Shown here in pieces: positions 1-7,692 of a stretch of DNA of 64,000 nucleotides. Location of the stretch: contig JAFZSL010000040.1 of assembly GCA_017619375.1 (NCBI GenBank), forward strand, positions 1 through 64,000, written 5' to 3'. This DNA comes from Prevotella sp. GTDB taxonomy: Bacteria; Bacteroidota; Bacteroidia; Bacteroidales; Bacteroidaceae. Numbering within the stretch: position 1 is the stretch's first letter; each line of letters opens with the position of its first letter. Under the pieces are notes generated by a model. It was given only the letters and a program-made list of their open reading frames with translations. It made no database searches and had not been told where the DNA came from. Position numbers and translations under genes: made by a program.

Positions 1-827
1 ATGCGCTTCTTGGTGTCGTCGAAGTCGAGGATGACGACATTGATCTTCTGGTCCAACTGGACAACCTCTTCGGGGTGGCTGATGCGGCCCCAGGAGAGAT
101 CGGTGATGTGGATGAGTCCGTCCACGCCGCCAAGGTCGACAAACACACCGTAGGTGGTGATGTTCTTGACTGTGCCTTCGTAAATCTGACCCTTCTCCAT
201 CTTGCTGATGATTTCCTTCTTCTGGGCTTCCAACTCGGCTTCGATGAGAGCCTTGTGGGAAACAACGACGTTGCGGAACTCCTGGTTGATTTTCACCACC
301 TTGAACTCCATCGTCTTGCCCACGAACACGTCGTAGTCGCGGATGGGATGCACGTCGATCTGGCTTCCGGGAAGGAAGGCCTCGATGCCGAACACATCGA
401 CTATCATGCCACCCTTGGTGCGGCACTTGATGTAGCCGGTGATCACTTCCTCGTTGTCGAGGGCGGCGTTGATGCGCTCCCAACTCTTGCTCAGACGGGC
501 TTTCTTGTGGGAAAGAATCAACTGACCTTTCTTGTCTTCTTGATTTTCTACATAAACCTCTACGATGTCGCCAACCTTCAGGTCGGGGTTGTAGCGGAAT
601 TCGCTAGCGGGAATGATGCCGTCGCTCTTGTAGCCAATGTTGACAACAACTTCTTTCTTGTCAAAGGAGATGACCTTGCCGTCAACAACTTGGTGCTCGT
701 TCACCTTGTTGAGGGTTTCGTCGTAGCGTTTCTCGACATCTTCTTTGTTTTCTGTACTGATACTGCCTTGCTCGAACTTGTCCCAATCGAACTCCTCGAG
801 GGGCTGTATGTGATCTAAGTTTGACAT
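1..827 (-). CDS. rpsA: 30S ribosomal protein S1, 5' part (cut by window edge)
   Basis: Only the first 275 codons are present; the gene runs off the left edge. S1 binds mRNA on the small ribosomal subunit and helps initiation. The translation from ATG at 827 (MSNLDHIQPLEEFDW) shows successive S1-type OB-fold repeats at roughly residues 47-115, 132-195 and 218-275. The third carries the typical GVDGLIHITDLSW signature. Family members in Bacteroidetes are usually near 600 residues with about six repeats, so a little under half is visible. The upstream gap holds a good -7 box. A long open frame on the opposite strand here is only a shadow. Confidence 0.95.
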   Translation of the reverse strand, partial: MSNLDHIQPLEEFDWDKFEQGSISTENKEDVEKRYDETLNKVNEHQVVDGKVISFDKKEVVVNIGYKSDGIIPASEFRYNPDLKVGDIVEVYVENQEDKKGQLILSHKKARLSKSWERINAALDNEEVITGYIKCRTKGGMIVDVFGIEAFLPGSQIDVHPIRDYDVFVGKTMEFKVVKINQEFRNVVVSHKALIEAELEAQKKEIISKMEKGQIYEGTVKNITTYGVFVDLGGVDGLIHITDLSWGRISHPEEVVQLDQKINVVILDFDDTKKR

Positions 828-891
828 AAAAATTTGAATAAAAAGTAAATAAATTAATAAAGTTAGACTTTATGTTGTTCGAAAATCGGCG

Positions 892-899
892 CAAAGGTA
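892..899 (-). promoter_or_regulatory. -7 box (TACCTTTG) upstream of rpsA
   Basis: Reading leftward, TACCTTTG matches the Bacteroidetes -7 consensus TAnnTTTG. It lies 65 bases before the rpsA ATG and leaves an AT-rich leader of roughly 60 bases. No clear TTTG -33 element is visible at the right spacing. Confidence 0.55.
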
Positions 900-985
900 C
901 TACTTTTCCACGAATTATCCCCACGACTCCTGCCTTTTATTTTCACTTTCGGGGCATCATCACCTTCTTTTAATAATTATTAACC

Positions 986-1015
986 TTTGGGAGGCGCCCT
1001 TTTTACGTACCTTTG
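986..1015 (+). promoter_or_regulatory. Bacteroidetes-type promoter of mutY
   Basis: TTTG at 986-989 and TACCTTTG at 1008-1015, separated by 18 bases, match the Bacteroidetes -33/-7 promoter. Transcription would begin just before the mutY start at 1033. It stands back to back with the rpsA promoter. Confidence 0.65.
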
Positions 1016-1032
1016 CCGAAACAAGTGAAAAA

Positions 1033-2097
1033 ATGGATGGTTTGAAACAAGTGCACCCCTTCGCCTCTGCCGTGCTGGGATGGTTTGAAAGACATGGACG
1101 CGAACTACCCTGGAGGGGCGTCGGCGACCCCTATGCCATCTGGCTTTCGGAAGTCATCTTGCAACAGACGAGAGTGAGCCAGGGATGGGAATATTGGGAG
1201 CGCTTCATCAGGCGGTGGCCTTCCGTCGAAAGGCTGGCCGAGGCCAGCGAGGACGAGGTGTTGCGCGAATGGCAAGGACTGGGATATTACTCCCGTGCAC
1301 GCAATCTGCTGCATGCTGCAAGGCAGGTGGTGGAGATGGGAGGATTCCCAAGCACTTTTGAAGGTTTGAGGCAACTCAAGGGGGTGGGTGACTACACCGC
1401 CGCTGCCATCGCAAGTTTTGCCTTTGGGCAGGACGTGGCTGTCGTGGATGGCAATGTCTACAGGGTGCTGTCAAGGTATTTCGACGTGCAGACACCCATC
1501 AATTCAACTGAGGGGAAAAAGGAGTTCGCCCTATTGGCTCAGCAACTGCTGCCCGGCGGAAGGGGGGCCGACTTCAACCAGGCTGTGATGGATTTCGGCG
1601 CTGTGATGTGCACCCCTAAGGCGCCTCGATGCAGAGAGTGTGCATTGCAGGAAACATGCAGGGCCTGGGCGGAGGACAAGGTGGACGCATTGCCGGTGAA
1701 ATGGAAGAAGGTCAAGGTGAAGGAACGTAAGATGACTTATGTCTACGTCGCTTGCAAAGGTGAGACTGCCATTCATCGAAGGGGGAAGGGCGACATCTGG
1801 CAGGGATTGTGGGAACCTTGGCTCTTGGAGGGCGATGAGGCTTCCACGCTGTTGACCACATGCCAGGAAAAAATGGGGGGAAGGCTCACTTTGCTTGCAA
1901 GGGAGGTGAAACACGTCCTGACGCACAGGGTCATCAAGGCCGACTTCTACGTCTTTGAGGTGGATGAAAAGCCGGAAATGCCGGAAGGATACCGCTGGAT
2001 TCCAGAAAAAGATATCGGAAAATATGCAGTGCCAAGATTGGTGGAGATTTTTTTCCAGGACATCGGGGAGTGGCGAAACACGGCTCATGACAGGTGA
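1033..2097 (+). CDS. mutY: A/G-specific adenine glycosylase MutY
   Basis: MutY removes adenine mispaired with 8-oxoguanine or guanine in base-excision repair. The 354-residue protein has the helix-hairpin-helix/GPD fold: catalytic Glu40 in SEVILQQTRVS, the LKGVGDYTAAAI hairpin at about 115-126, and catalytic Asp139 in VVDGN. The iron-sulfur cluster ligands are Cys193, Cys200, Cys203 and Cys209 (C-x6-C-x2-C-x5-C). The C-terminal third is the MutT-like domain that recognises 8-oxoguanine. The length is normal for the family. A promoter lies directly upstream, so it is probably transcribed alone or with the next gene. Confidence 0.97.
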   Translation: MDGLKQVHPFASAVLGWFERHGRELPWRGVGDPYAIWLSEVILQQTRVSQGWEYWERFIRRWPSVERLAEASEDEVLREWQGLGYYSRARNLLHAARQVVEMGGFPSTFEGLRQLKGVGDYTAAAIASFAFGQDVAVVDGNVYRVLSRYFDVQTPINSTEGKKEFALLAQQLLPGGRGADFNQAVMDFGAVMCTPKAPRCRECALQETCRAWAEDKVDALPVKWKKVKVKERKMTYVYVACKGETAIHRRGKGDIWQGLWEPWLLEGDEASTLLTTCQEKMGGRLTLLAREVKHVLTHRVIKADFYVFEVDEKPEMPEGYRWIPEKDIGKYAVPRLVEIFFQDIGEWRNTAHDR

Positions 2098-2179
2098 AGG
2101 ACCGTGTTTGGCAACCAGGATTAGTAGGGATTTGAAAGGAAAAACATGGACAGGTTGCTCGTTTTTGGCAAATAATGGT

Positions 2180-2187
2180 TACCTTTG
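2180..2187 (+). promoter_or_regulatory. -7 box (TACCTTTG) before the SUMF1-like gene
   Basis: TACCTTTG fits the Bacteroidetes -7 consensus, 67 bases before the start at 2255. The nearest TTTG (2164-2167) is too close to be a standard -33 element, so the assignment rests on the -7 box. Confidence 0.45.
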
Positions 2188-2254
2188 CACAGCATTTATC
2201 AACACAACCTCATGGGCAGGCTGGACAACAGGCTGCCATAATGATATTTAGGAT

Positions 2255-3172
2255 ATGAAGATATTCCTCTCTGGATTCCGCATGAGCATCGTGCGACTCT
2301 CTTTCATCATCGTTCTCGCCGCATTGAATGTGAAGGTGGGCGCACAACCGGCAACCGGCACGCAGGTAAGAAACCTTGACCTGAACATCTCCGACAGCAG
2401 TGATGACGCAGAAAAGAGGGCTACGAGAACCGTGGCTCGAAGGGCTGCCATCTCTGATTACAAGTCGACCGTGAACGGGCTGGTGGAGACCATCACCATC
2501 AATGGCGTTTCATTCAATATGGTCAAGGTCGAGGGAGGAGTGTTCACCATGGGTGCGACGGAAGAGCAAGGAGAGGATGCCTATGCTGCAGAGGCACCGG
2601 CACACCAGGTGACCGTCGGAGACTTCCTCATTGGAGAGACGGAGGTGACACAGCAACTCTGGCAGGCCATCATGGGGGAAAATCCTTCTGTATATGACGG
2701 AGACGACATGCCTGTGCAATGCATCAGATATATCGATTGCGAAACATTCTTCTTTAAACTCAACTTCCTCACCAACAGGCATTTCAGGCTACCTACGGAG
2801 GCTGAATGGGAGTATGCCGCAAGGGGCGGGAAAAAGGCCATCTCCACCAAGTATGCAGGAAGCGACAAATGCGACGAGGTGGCATGGTTCTGCAACAACA
2901 GCGGCAACATGCCGCACAAGGTGAGGGAGAAATTGCCCAACGAACTCGGGCTTTATGACATGAGTGGAAATGTGGACGAATGGGTGATTGACTCATGGAA
3001 CGACTATTCCGAAACCCCGAAAAACAATCCGAAAGTGCTCGATGGCAGCGAGGAAAAGGTCAGAAGGGGGGGAGGATGCCTCGATTTCCAAAGACATTTA
3101 AGGGTCTCTGATAGAAGAGGATGCTCTGAACGAATGTGGAATTATGACATAGGGCTGCGCATCGCGGAATAG
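2255..3172 (+). CDS. Exported formylglycine-generating-enzyme-like (SUMF1/FGE fold) protein
   Basis: The 305-residue product begins with a signal-peptide-like stretch (hydrophobic core about residues 12-27, ending VGAQ). The FGE-sulfatase fold follows from about residue 85: FNMVKVEGGVFTMGAT, then VGDFLIGETEVTQQLWQAIMG, LPTEAEWEYAARGG, LGLYDMSGNVDEWV and a final IGLRIAE. True formylglycine-generating enzymes activate sulfatases, but no sulfatase gene is nearby and I do not see the paired copper-binding cysteines. A generic SUMF1-fold surface or periplasmic protein is therefore more likely. A second ATG at 2282 would give a shorter, neater signal peptide. It ends 21 bases before the next gene. 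Confidence 0.82.
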   Translation: MKIFLSGFRMSIVRLSFIIVLAALNVKVGAQPATGTQVRNLDLNISDSSDDAEKRATRTVARRAAISDYKSTVNGLVETITINGVSFNMVKVEGGVFTMGATEEQGEDAYAAEAPAHQVTVGDFLIGETEVTQQLWQAIMGENPSVYDGDDMPVQCIRYIDCETFFFKLNFLTNRHFRLPTEAEWEYAARGGKKAISTKYAGSDKCDEVAWFCNNSGNMPHKVREKLPNELGLYDMSGNVDEWVIDSWNDYSETPKNNPKVLDGSEEKVRRGGGCLDFQRHLRVSDRRGCSERMWNYDIGLRIAE

Positions 3173-3193
3173 GGACTGTTATTTCTTTTGATT

Positions 3194-3997
3194 ATGATGA
3201 AGTTTATCTCTCTTGGGAGTGGAAGTAGTGGGAATTGCTACCTTATCTTTACAGAAAAGGGCGGACTGATGATTGATGTCGGCATCGGGGTGAGGGCGCT
3301 CAAGAAGTCGTTTCACGATTATGGGCTCACCATAGACAGCATTAAAAACATCATCCTCACCCATGACCATGCCGACCATGTCAAGTCGGTGGGAAGTATC
3401 AGCCACGACTTCTCCATTCCGGTATTCTCCACAAGGAAGGTGCATGCCGGGGTGGCGGGCAACTATTGCGTCAGGCAGAAAATGGATATGAAGAATGTGA
3501 GATATCTGGAGAAGAACGTCACCTTCACTCTCGGAGACCTGGAAATCACTCCCTTCGAAGTGCCTCACGACAGCCTGGACAATGTGGGATACATGATTTG
3601 CCACCAAGGCGTCACTTTCTGCATCATCACTGACGTGGGGCATGTCACCGATGAAATCAAACTTTTCATACAAAAGGCCAATTATCTCGTCATAGAATCC
3701 AACTATGACAAGGAAATGCTGCAAGGTGGCACTTATCCTTATCATTTGAAAGTAAGGATCAGCGGACCTTATGGGCATCTCAGCAACCACGATTGCGGTA
3801 TCGCCTTGGCGGAAAATGCCACGCCGAACCTCAAGCATGTGTGGCTCTGTCATCTCAGCGAGGAGAACAATCATCCGGAGTTGGCACGCATCACTGTGGA
3901 GCAGGTGCTGAGGCAGCATGGCATCATAGCAGGGAAGGATTTCAATTTGGAAATCCTCAAAAGGAAAACACCATCCTGCATCTATGAGTTGAAATAA
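3194..3997 (+). CDS. MBL-fold metallo-hydrolase, WalJ/YycJ type
   Basis: The 267-residue protein starts MMKFISLGSGSSGN, typical of the YycJ/WalJ branch of metallo-beta-lactamase-fold hydrolases. Members of this branch have been linked to exonuclease activity and to the WalKR system in Firmicutes. The metal-binding motif HDHADH sits at about residues 57-62, and further conserved elements (PHDSLDNVGY, ITDVGHV, HLSEENNHPE) supply the remaining ligands. Either of two adjacent ATGs (3194 or 3197) could be the start. It is probably co-transcribed with the preceding gene and converges on the next one over a shared terminator. Confidence 0.88.
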   Translation: MMKFISLGSGSSGNCYLIFTEKGGLMIDVGIGVRALKKSFHDYGLTIDSIKNIILTHDHADHVKSVGSISHDFSIPVFSTRKVHAGVAGNYCVRQKMDMKNVRYLEKNVTFTLGDLEITPFEVPHDSLDNVGYMICHQGVTFCIITDVGHVTDEIKLFIQKANYLVIESNYDKEMLQGGTYPYHLKVRISGPYGHLSNHDCGIALAENATPNLKHVWLCHLSEENNHPELARITVEQVLRQHGIIAGKDFNLEILKRKTPSCIYELK

Positions 3998-4054
3998 TAG
4001 GGCATCCCGTCCATCTATGTAACCTCGTCCCTCAAGGAAAAATAGAAAAAACAA

Positions 4055-4078
4055 CGTCCTCAGGAACTCCTGGGGACG
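4055..4078. terminator. Bidirectional terminator between convergent genes
   Basis: An 11-bp stem (CGTCCTCAGGA pairing with TCCTGGGGACG, one wobble) has only two bases between its arms. On the leftward strand it is followed by a T-rich run, so it fits best as the terminator of the leftward gene at 4102-4686. It can also stop the rightward hydrolase gene. Confidence 0.7.
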
Positions 4079-4101
4079 CTATAGATATGCATTTTTCTTT
4101 C

Positions 4102-4686
4102 TTACTCAGCCGCTTCGTATTCAGCAGAGAAATCCAATCCCAATTTATCGACCATATGAGGAAAGGAGCGGACGAAACTCACATAGGCGATGCGTTCGAG
4201 GGCGTCGCCACGAAATACCATTCCTGACAAAGAGGGGATGCGGTAATGCTCCAAGGAGTCTACTCCTCCCTGCACCAAGGCGGTTGACTGCATCGCCACC
4301 AGGCTGACAACGCTCGGGGATAAGCCATCTAAAAGCCGAATGACCTTGGACATCAACTCCACACCTGTCGCAGAAGGTTCGATTTCCTCGCATGCAGATG
4401 ACTCAACGTCCTCGGAAGGCGACTCCATGTCCTCGGAAGGCGACTCCATGTCCTCGGAAGGCGACTCCACGTCCTCGGAAGGCGACTTTGTCTCCAAATC
4501 TCCAGAAGTCGTAGGGGCGGGTCTTGTGCCCGCCCGCTCTTCTTCAGGATCATGCGACTCCATGGATTCCTTGTCGCCCTTGGCGTTCTTGTCGTCAGAC
4601 AAATCCGCCTCGCCCGACATCTCCTCGAGAGAGAAAAACATCAGTTGGTTGGGGTCGTCTTTTTGTGCCTTACGCTTGCGGGCCAT
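4102..4686 (-). CDS. Hypothetical protein with acidic heptapeptide repeats and an internal palindromic insert
   Basis: I do not recognise the family of this 194-residue protein. The N-terminus is short and basic (MARKRKAQKDDPNQ). An acidic, Ser/Glu-rich low-complexity region covers residues 25-105, and a compact C-terminal part from about residue 108 (GVELMSKVIRLLDGLSPSVVS) looks folded. Four copies of SPSED(V/M)E come from a 21-bp tandem repeat. Just N-terminal, the residues AGTRPAPT are encoded by a GC-rich palindrome resembling dispersed repeat elements, inserted in frame. Start ATG at 4686. The gene lies downstream of glyA but beyond a strong hairpin, so it may be transcribed separately. 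The open frame is convincing, the function unknown. Confidence 0.65.
   Translation of the reverse strand: MARKRKAQKDDPNQLMFFSLEEMSGEADLSDDKNAKGDKESMESHDPEEERAGTRPAPTTSGDLETKSPSEDVESPSEDMESPSEDMESPSEDVESSACEEIEPSATGVELMSKVIRLLDGLSPSVVSLVAMQSTALVQGGVDSLEHYRIPSLSGMVFRGDALERIAYVSFVRSFPHMVDKLGLDFSAEYEAAE
4400..4487. repeat. 21-bp tandem repeat inside a coding region
   Basis: About four copies of a 21-base unit (core TCCTCGGAAGGCGACTCCA) lie head to tail and keep the reading frame, giving the heptapeptide SPSED(V/M)E. The copies differ at only one or two bases, which suggests recent expansion. Confidence 0.9.
4515..4535. repeat. REP-like GC-rich palindrome inside the 4102-4686 gene
   Basis: Perfect 7-bp arms GGGCGGG and CCCGCCC flank a 7-base loop TCTTGTG. 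The sequence resembles dispersed REP-like elements that encode AGTRPAPT when they fall inside genes. A related hairpin lies at 59802-59820. Confidence 0.7.
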
Positions 4687-4724
4687 TTTTATGAAATCGA
4701 TAGGATGGGTATGTCTTCATTCAT

Positions 4725-4758
4725 GTTTCGCTTCCCCCGGGCATGGAGGAAGCGAAAC
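4725..4758. terminator. Hairpin downstream of glyA
   Basis: Perfect 11-bp arms GTTTCGCTTCC and GGAAGCGAAAC with a 12-base loop lie 12 bases beyond the glyA stop. There is no U-tract, so it may be an RNA-stabilising hairpin or an atypical terminator. Confidence 0.55.
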
Positions 4759-4769
4759 ACGAAAGGATA

Positions 4770-6050
4770 TCAATAAGCGAACAAGGGGTAAGCCTTCATC
4801 GTGGTGTTCACTTTCTCGCGAACACGGGCAATCACCTTTTCGTCTTCGGGGGAGTTGAGAACCTCCTCAATCAGTTCGGCGATGAGCACCATCAGGTCTT
4901 CCTTGGCGCCACGGGTGGTGAGGGCGGGTGTGCCCAAGCGGATGCCGGAAGTCTGGAAAGCGCTGCGGCTGTCGAATGGCACCATGTTCTTGTTCACAGT
5001 GATGTCGGCGGAGACAAGGGCGTTCTCTGCCACTTTGCCCGTCAGGTCGGGGTATTTCGTGCGGAGGTCCACCAGCATGGAGTGGTTGTCGGTGCCGCCG
5101 CTGACGATGCCGAAGCCACGTTTCACCAGTTCGTCGGCCAGTACGCGGGCGTTGGTCTGCACTTGCTTGGCCCATGCCTTGAACTCAGGCTGCAATGCCT
5201 CATTGAAAGCAACTGCCTTGGCGGCAATCACATGCTCCAGAGGACCGCCCTGGGTGCCGGGGAACACGGCGCTGTCGAGCAATTGGCTCATCTTCTTCAC
5301 CACGCCTTTCGGGGTGGTCTTGCCCCATGGGTTGTCGAAGTCCTTGCCCAAGAGGATGATGCCTCCACGAGGACCGCGAAGGGTCTTGTGCGTGGTGGAG
5401 GTGACGATATGGGCATATTCCAACGGGTTGTCCAAAAGACCGGCGGCAATCAGACCGGCAGGGTGAGCCATGTCGATCATCAGAAGGGCGCCAACCTTGT
5501 CGGCAATCTCACGCATGCGTTTGTAGTCCCATTCACGGCTGTAAGCAGAGCCGCCACCGATGATGAGTTTCGGCTTGTGCTCCAGGGCCAGGCGTTCCAT
5601 CTCGTCGTAGTCCACCCGGCCTGTCTCTTGGCTCAGGTTGTAGCCCACGGGCTTGTAGAGTATGCCGGAGGTGTTCACCAACGAACCGTGTGACAGGTGT
5701 CCGCCATGGGCCAGGTTCAATCCCATGAAGGTGTCGCCGGGGTTCAGTACGGTGAGCAGGACGGCGGCGTTGGCCTGGGCGCCGGAGTGGGGTTGCACGT
5801 TGGCCCATTCTGCGCCGAAAAGTTTTTTCACCCTCTCGCGGGCGAGGTCTTCCACTTGGTCCACGACTTGGCAACCGCCATAATAGCGCTTGCCGGGAAG
5901 GCCCTCGGCATACTTGTTGGTCAGGCAGCTGCCCATTGCTTGCATCACTTCGTCGCTGACAAAGTTTTCGGAGGCAATCAGTTCCATGCCTTTCAACTGA
6001 CGCTCATGTTCTCTCTCAATGAGGTCGAAAATCTCTTGGTCTCTCTTCAT
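4770..6050 (-). CDS. glyA: Serine hydroxymethyltransferase
   Basis: This cytosolic PLP enzyme interconverts serine and glycine while charging tetrahydrofolate with a one-carbon unit. The 426-residue protein has the family hallmarks: [10 protein letters not shown] at 23-32, [14 protein letters not shown] at about 46-59, [10 protein letters not shown] at 191-200, and the PLP-binding Lys222 in [13 protein letters not shown]. Length and start ([18 protein letters not shown]) match the family. It follows pyrI on the same strand with a 52-base gap, so glyA may be read from the pyrBI transcript. No -7 box is visible in that gap. Confidence 0.97.
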   Translation of the reverse strand: MKRDQEIFDLIEREHERQLKGMELIASENFVSDEVMQAMGSCLTNKYAEGLPGKRYYGGCQVVDQVEDLARERVKKLFGAEWANVQPHSGAQANAAVLLTVLNPGDTFMGLNLAHGGHLSHGSLVNTSGILYKPVGYNLSQETGRVDYDEMERLALEHKPKLIIGGGSAYSREWDYKRMREIADKVGALLMIDMAHPAGLIAAGLLDNPLEYAHIVTSTTHKTLRGPRGGIILLGKDFDNPWGKTTPKGVVKKMSQLLDSAVFPGTQGGPLEHVIAAKAVAFNEALQPEFKAWAKQVQTNARVLADELVKRGFGIVSGGTDNHSMLVDLRTKYPDLTGKVAENALVSADITVNKNMVPFDSRSAFQTSGIRLGTPALTTRGAKEDLMVLIAELIEEVLNSPEDEKVIARVREKVNTTMKAYPLFAY

Positions 6051-6102
6051 TTTTCTTGTTTGATGGTCTTATGTTAAATGATTCTTGTCTTCTCTGTTCG
6101 GG

Positions 6103-6567
6103 TCACAGCAGTTCCACCTTGTCGATGTCCTGCTCTTTGTCACAGTAATGGCAGTGCAGCACGCCGTGGGCCTTGTCCACCACGTGGAACACCGTGGCCA
6201 TGGGCTCGTTGTTGGTGATGCACTTCGGATTGTTGCACCTGACGATGCCGCGAAGTTCGTCGGGGGTGACCACGGTCTTCTTCTCTACGATTTCGTAATC
6301 GTGGATGATGCTCAGCACAACGTTGGGAGCCACCACCGACAGGCGGGAAATCTCCGAATCGGAAAAAAAGCGGTCGCTGATCTTGATGATGCCTTTCTGC
6401 CCCACCTTCGTCGATGGGTAGTTGAAACCGATGGTCACGGGGGAGGTCTCTTGAGACAGGCAAAGTAAGTTCACCACGTCGAATGTCTTGTCGGTGGGGA
6501 TGTGGTCGATGACGGTGCCGTTCTTGATGGCGGCTACGAGTATTTCTTTCTTGTTGCTCTTGTTCAT
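6103..6567 (-). CDS. pyrI: Aspartate carbamoyltransferase regulatory chain
   Basis: PyrI binds nucleotides and zinc and assembles with PyrB into the allosteric aspartate transcarbamoylase of pyrimidine synthesis. The 154-residue chain has the allosteric domain ([11 protein letters not shown] at about 14-24) and a C-terminal zinc domain with Cys111, Cys116, Cys139 and Cys142 (C-x4-C and C-x2-C). I chose the ATG at 6567 because [17 protein letters not shown] matches family N-termini; a longer in-frame start at 6621 would reach back into pyrB. The gap from pyrB is 50 bases, the usual pyrBI operon. Confidence 0.96.
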   Translation of the reverse strand: MNKSNKKEILVAAIKNGTVIDHIPTDKTFDVVNLLCLSQETSPVTIGFNYPSTKVGQKGIIKISDRFFSDSEISRLSVVAPNVVLSIIHDYEIVEKKTVVTPDELRGIVRCNNPKCITNNEPMATVFHVVDKAHGVLHCHYCDKEQDIDKVELL

Positions 6568-6617
6568 GGGGGCTGTTTTCGTTGGGTGGAAGGAGCGATG
6601 CTGCGCACCGCAATGCG

Positions 6618-7565
6618 TCAATGGATGATGGTGGGGTCGTTCCTCACCTCATCGATGCCGATGCCGAGGACGTCGCAGATGATGGCCTCGCGTGCATACA
6701 GGCCGTTTTGGGCTTGCTGGATATAGTAGGCATGGGGAGTTTCGTCCACGGCGTATTCTATCTCGTTCACACGGGGAAGAGGGTGAAGGATCTTCATATT
6801 GGGCTTGGCGTGCTTCAGCATGTCGGCCCTGAGGATGCATGAGTTCTTCACGTGCTCATATTCCATCAAGTCGGAGAAACGTTCCTTTTGGACGCGGGTC
6901 ATGTAGACGATGTCCGCATCGGATATCACGTCGCCGTCAAGTTGGGTGTGCTCCTCGAAACGGATGCCCTTTTCCTTGCAGTAAATCTTGTATTCGTTGG
7001 GCATGCTCAACTCATTGGGGGCGATGAAATGGAAGGTGGGGTTGAAATGGCGCATCGCCATCAGAAGGGAGTGGACGGTGCGGCCGTATTTCAAGTCGCC
7101 TACCAGATAGATGTTCAGGTTCTCCAGTGTTCCCTGGGTCTGGTGGATGGTGTAGAGGTCCAGCATGCATTGGGAGGGATGTTGGTGGGCACCATCGCCG
7201 GCGTTGATGATGGGGACAGGGGATATCTCGCTCGCATATTGGGCGGCACCTTCGATGTAGTGGCGCATCGCTATCACGTCGGCGTAGTTGGATACCATCA
7301 GGATGGTGTCTTTCAACGTCTCGCCTTTAGACACGCTGGAGGCTTTGGCGTCGGAGAACCCTATCACACGGGCGCCAAGACGGTTGGCGGCGGTCTCGAA
7401 ACTCAGGCGGGTGCGAGTGGAAGGCTCGTAAAACAGGGTGGCTACCACCTTGCCCTTCAGCAATTCGCGGTTGGGGTGTTTCTCAAACTCACCGGCCAAC
7501 TCGATCATGTAAAGGATCTTTTCTGAAGACAGGTCGGCGATGGTCACAAAATTACGTCTCAACAT
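6618..7565 (-). CDS. pyrB: Aspartate carbamoyltransferase catalytic chain
   Basis: PyrB joins carbamoyl phosphate and aspartate, the first committed step of pyrimidine synthesis. The 315-residue protein has the carbamoyl-phosphate-binding motif [13 protein letters not shown] at about 46-58, the SKGETLKDT loop near residue 80, and HPSQ near 134. The aspartate-binding region follows, including [13 protein letters not shown] use the ATG at 7565; a TTG one codon upstream is less likely. pyrI follows, and the class A penicillin-binding protein gene is divergent. Confidence 0.96.
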   Translation of the reverse strand: MLRRNFVTIADLSSEKILYMIELAGEFEKHPNRELLKGKVVATLFYEPSTRTRLSFETAANRLGARVIGFSDAKASSVSKGETLKDTILMVSNYADVIAMRHYIEGAAQYASEISPVPIINAGDGAHQHPSQCMLDLYTIHQTQGTLENLNIYLVGDLKYGRTVHSLLMAMRHFNPTFHFIAPNELSMPNEYKIYCKEKGIRFEEHTQLDGDVISDADIVYMTRVQKERFSDLMEYEHVKNSCILRADMLKHAKPNMKILHPLPRVNEIEYAVDETPHAYYIQQAQNGLYAREAIICDVLGIGIDEVRNDPTIIH

Positions 7566-7596
7566 CAATATTGGGTTGTTTGTTCAAATTCGAGCG

Positions 7597-7604
7597 CGAA
7601 GTTA
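7597..7604 (-). promoter_or_regulatory. Possible pyrB -7 box (TAACTTCG)
   Basis: Reading leftward, TAACTTCG differs from TAnnTTTG at one position and lies 32 bases before the pyrB ATG. It is nearly adjacent to the divergent promoter of the penicillin-binding protein gene. No -33 box is clear. Confidence 0.35.
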
Positions 7605-7622
7605 CGCATTATTTTTAATTTA

Positions 7623-7656
7623 TTTGCTACTTTTCCGAAGAATTATTGTAATTTTG
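7623..7656 (+). promoter_or_regulatory. Promoter of the class A PBP gene
   Basis: TTTG at 7623-7626 and TAATTTTG at 7649-7656 are separated by 22 bases, within the usual Bacteroidetes range. Transcription would begin near 7663, 30 bases before ATG 7693. This rules out translation from an upstream in-frame ATG at 7540. Confidence 0.65.
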
Positions 7657-7692
7657 CACCGCATATTTATAAATAGTGTTTCATTTGCCAAT

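Noticed and set aside
75..818. 247-codon rightward frame opposite rpsA
   Set aside because: The leftward frame encodes clear S1 domains; the rightward one has no family features.
3179..4054. 291-codon leftward frame opposite the metallo-hydrolase
   Set aside because: The rightward frame has the HDHADH motif and a normal start; the leftward frame is a codon-bias shadow.
4743..5693. 316-codon rightward frame opposite glyA
   Set aside because: glyA is unmistakable on the other strand.
7540..7692. N-terminal extension of the class A PBP
   Set aside because: It overlaps pyrB and lies upstream of a good promoter at 7623-7656; the membrane anchor follows ATG 7693.
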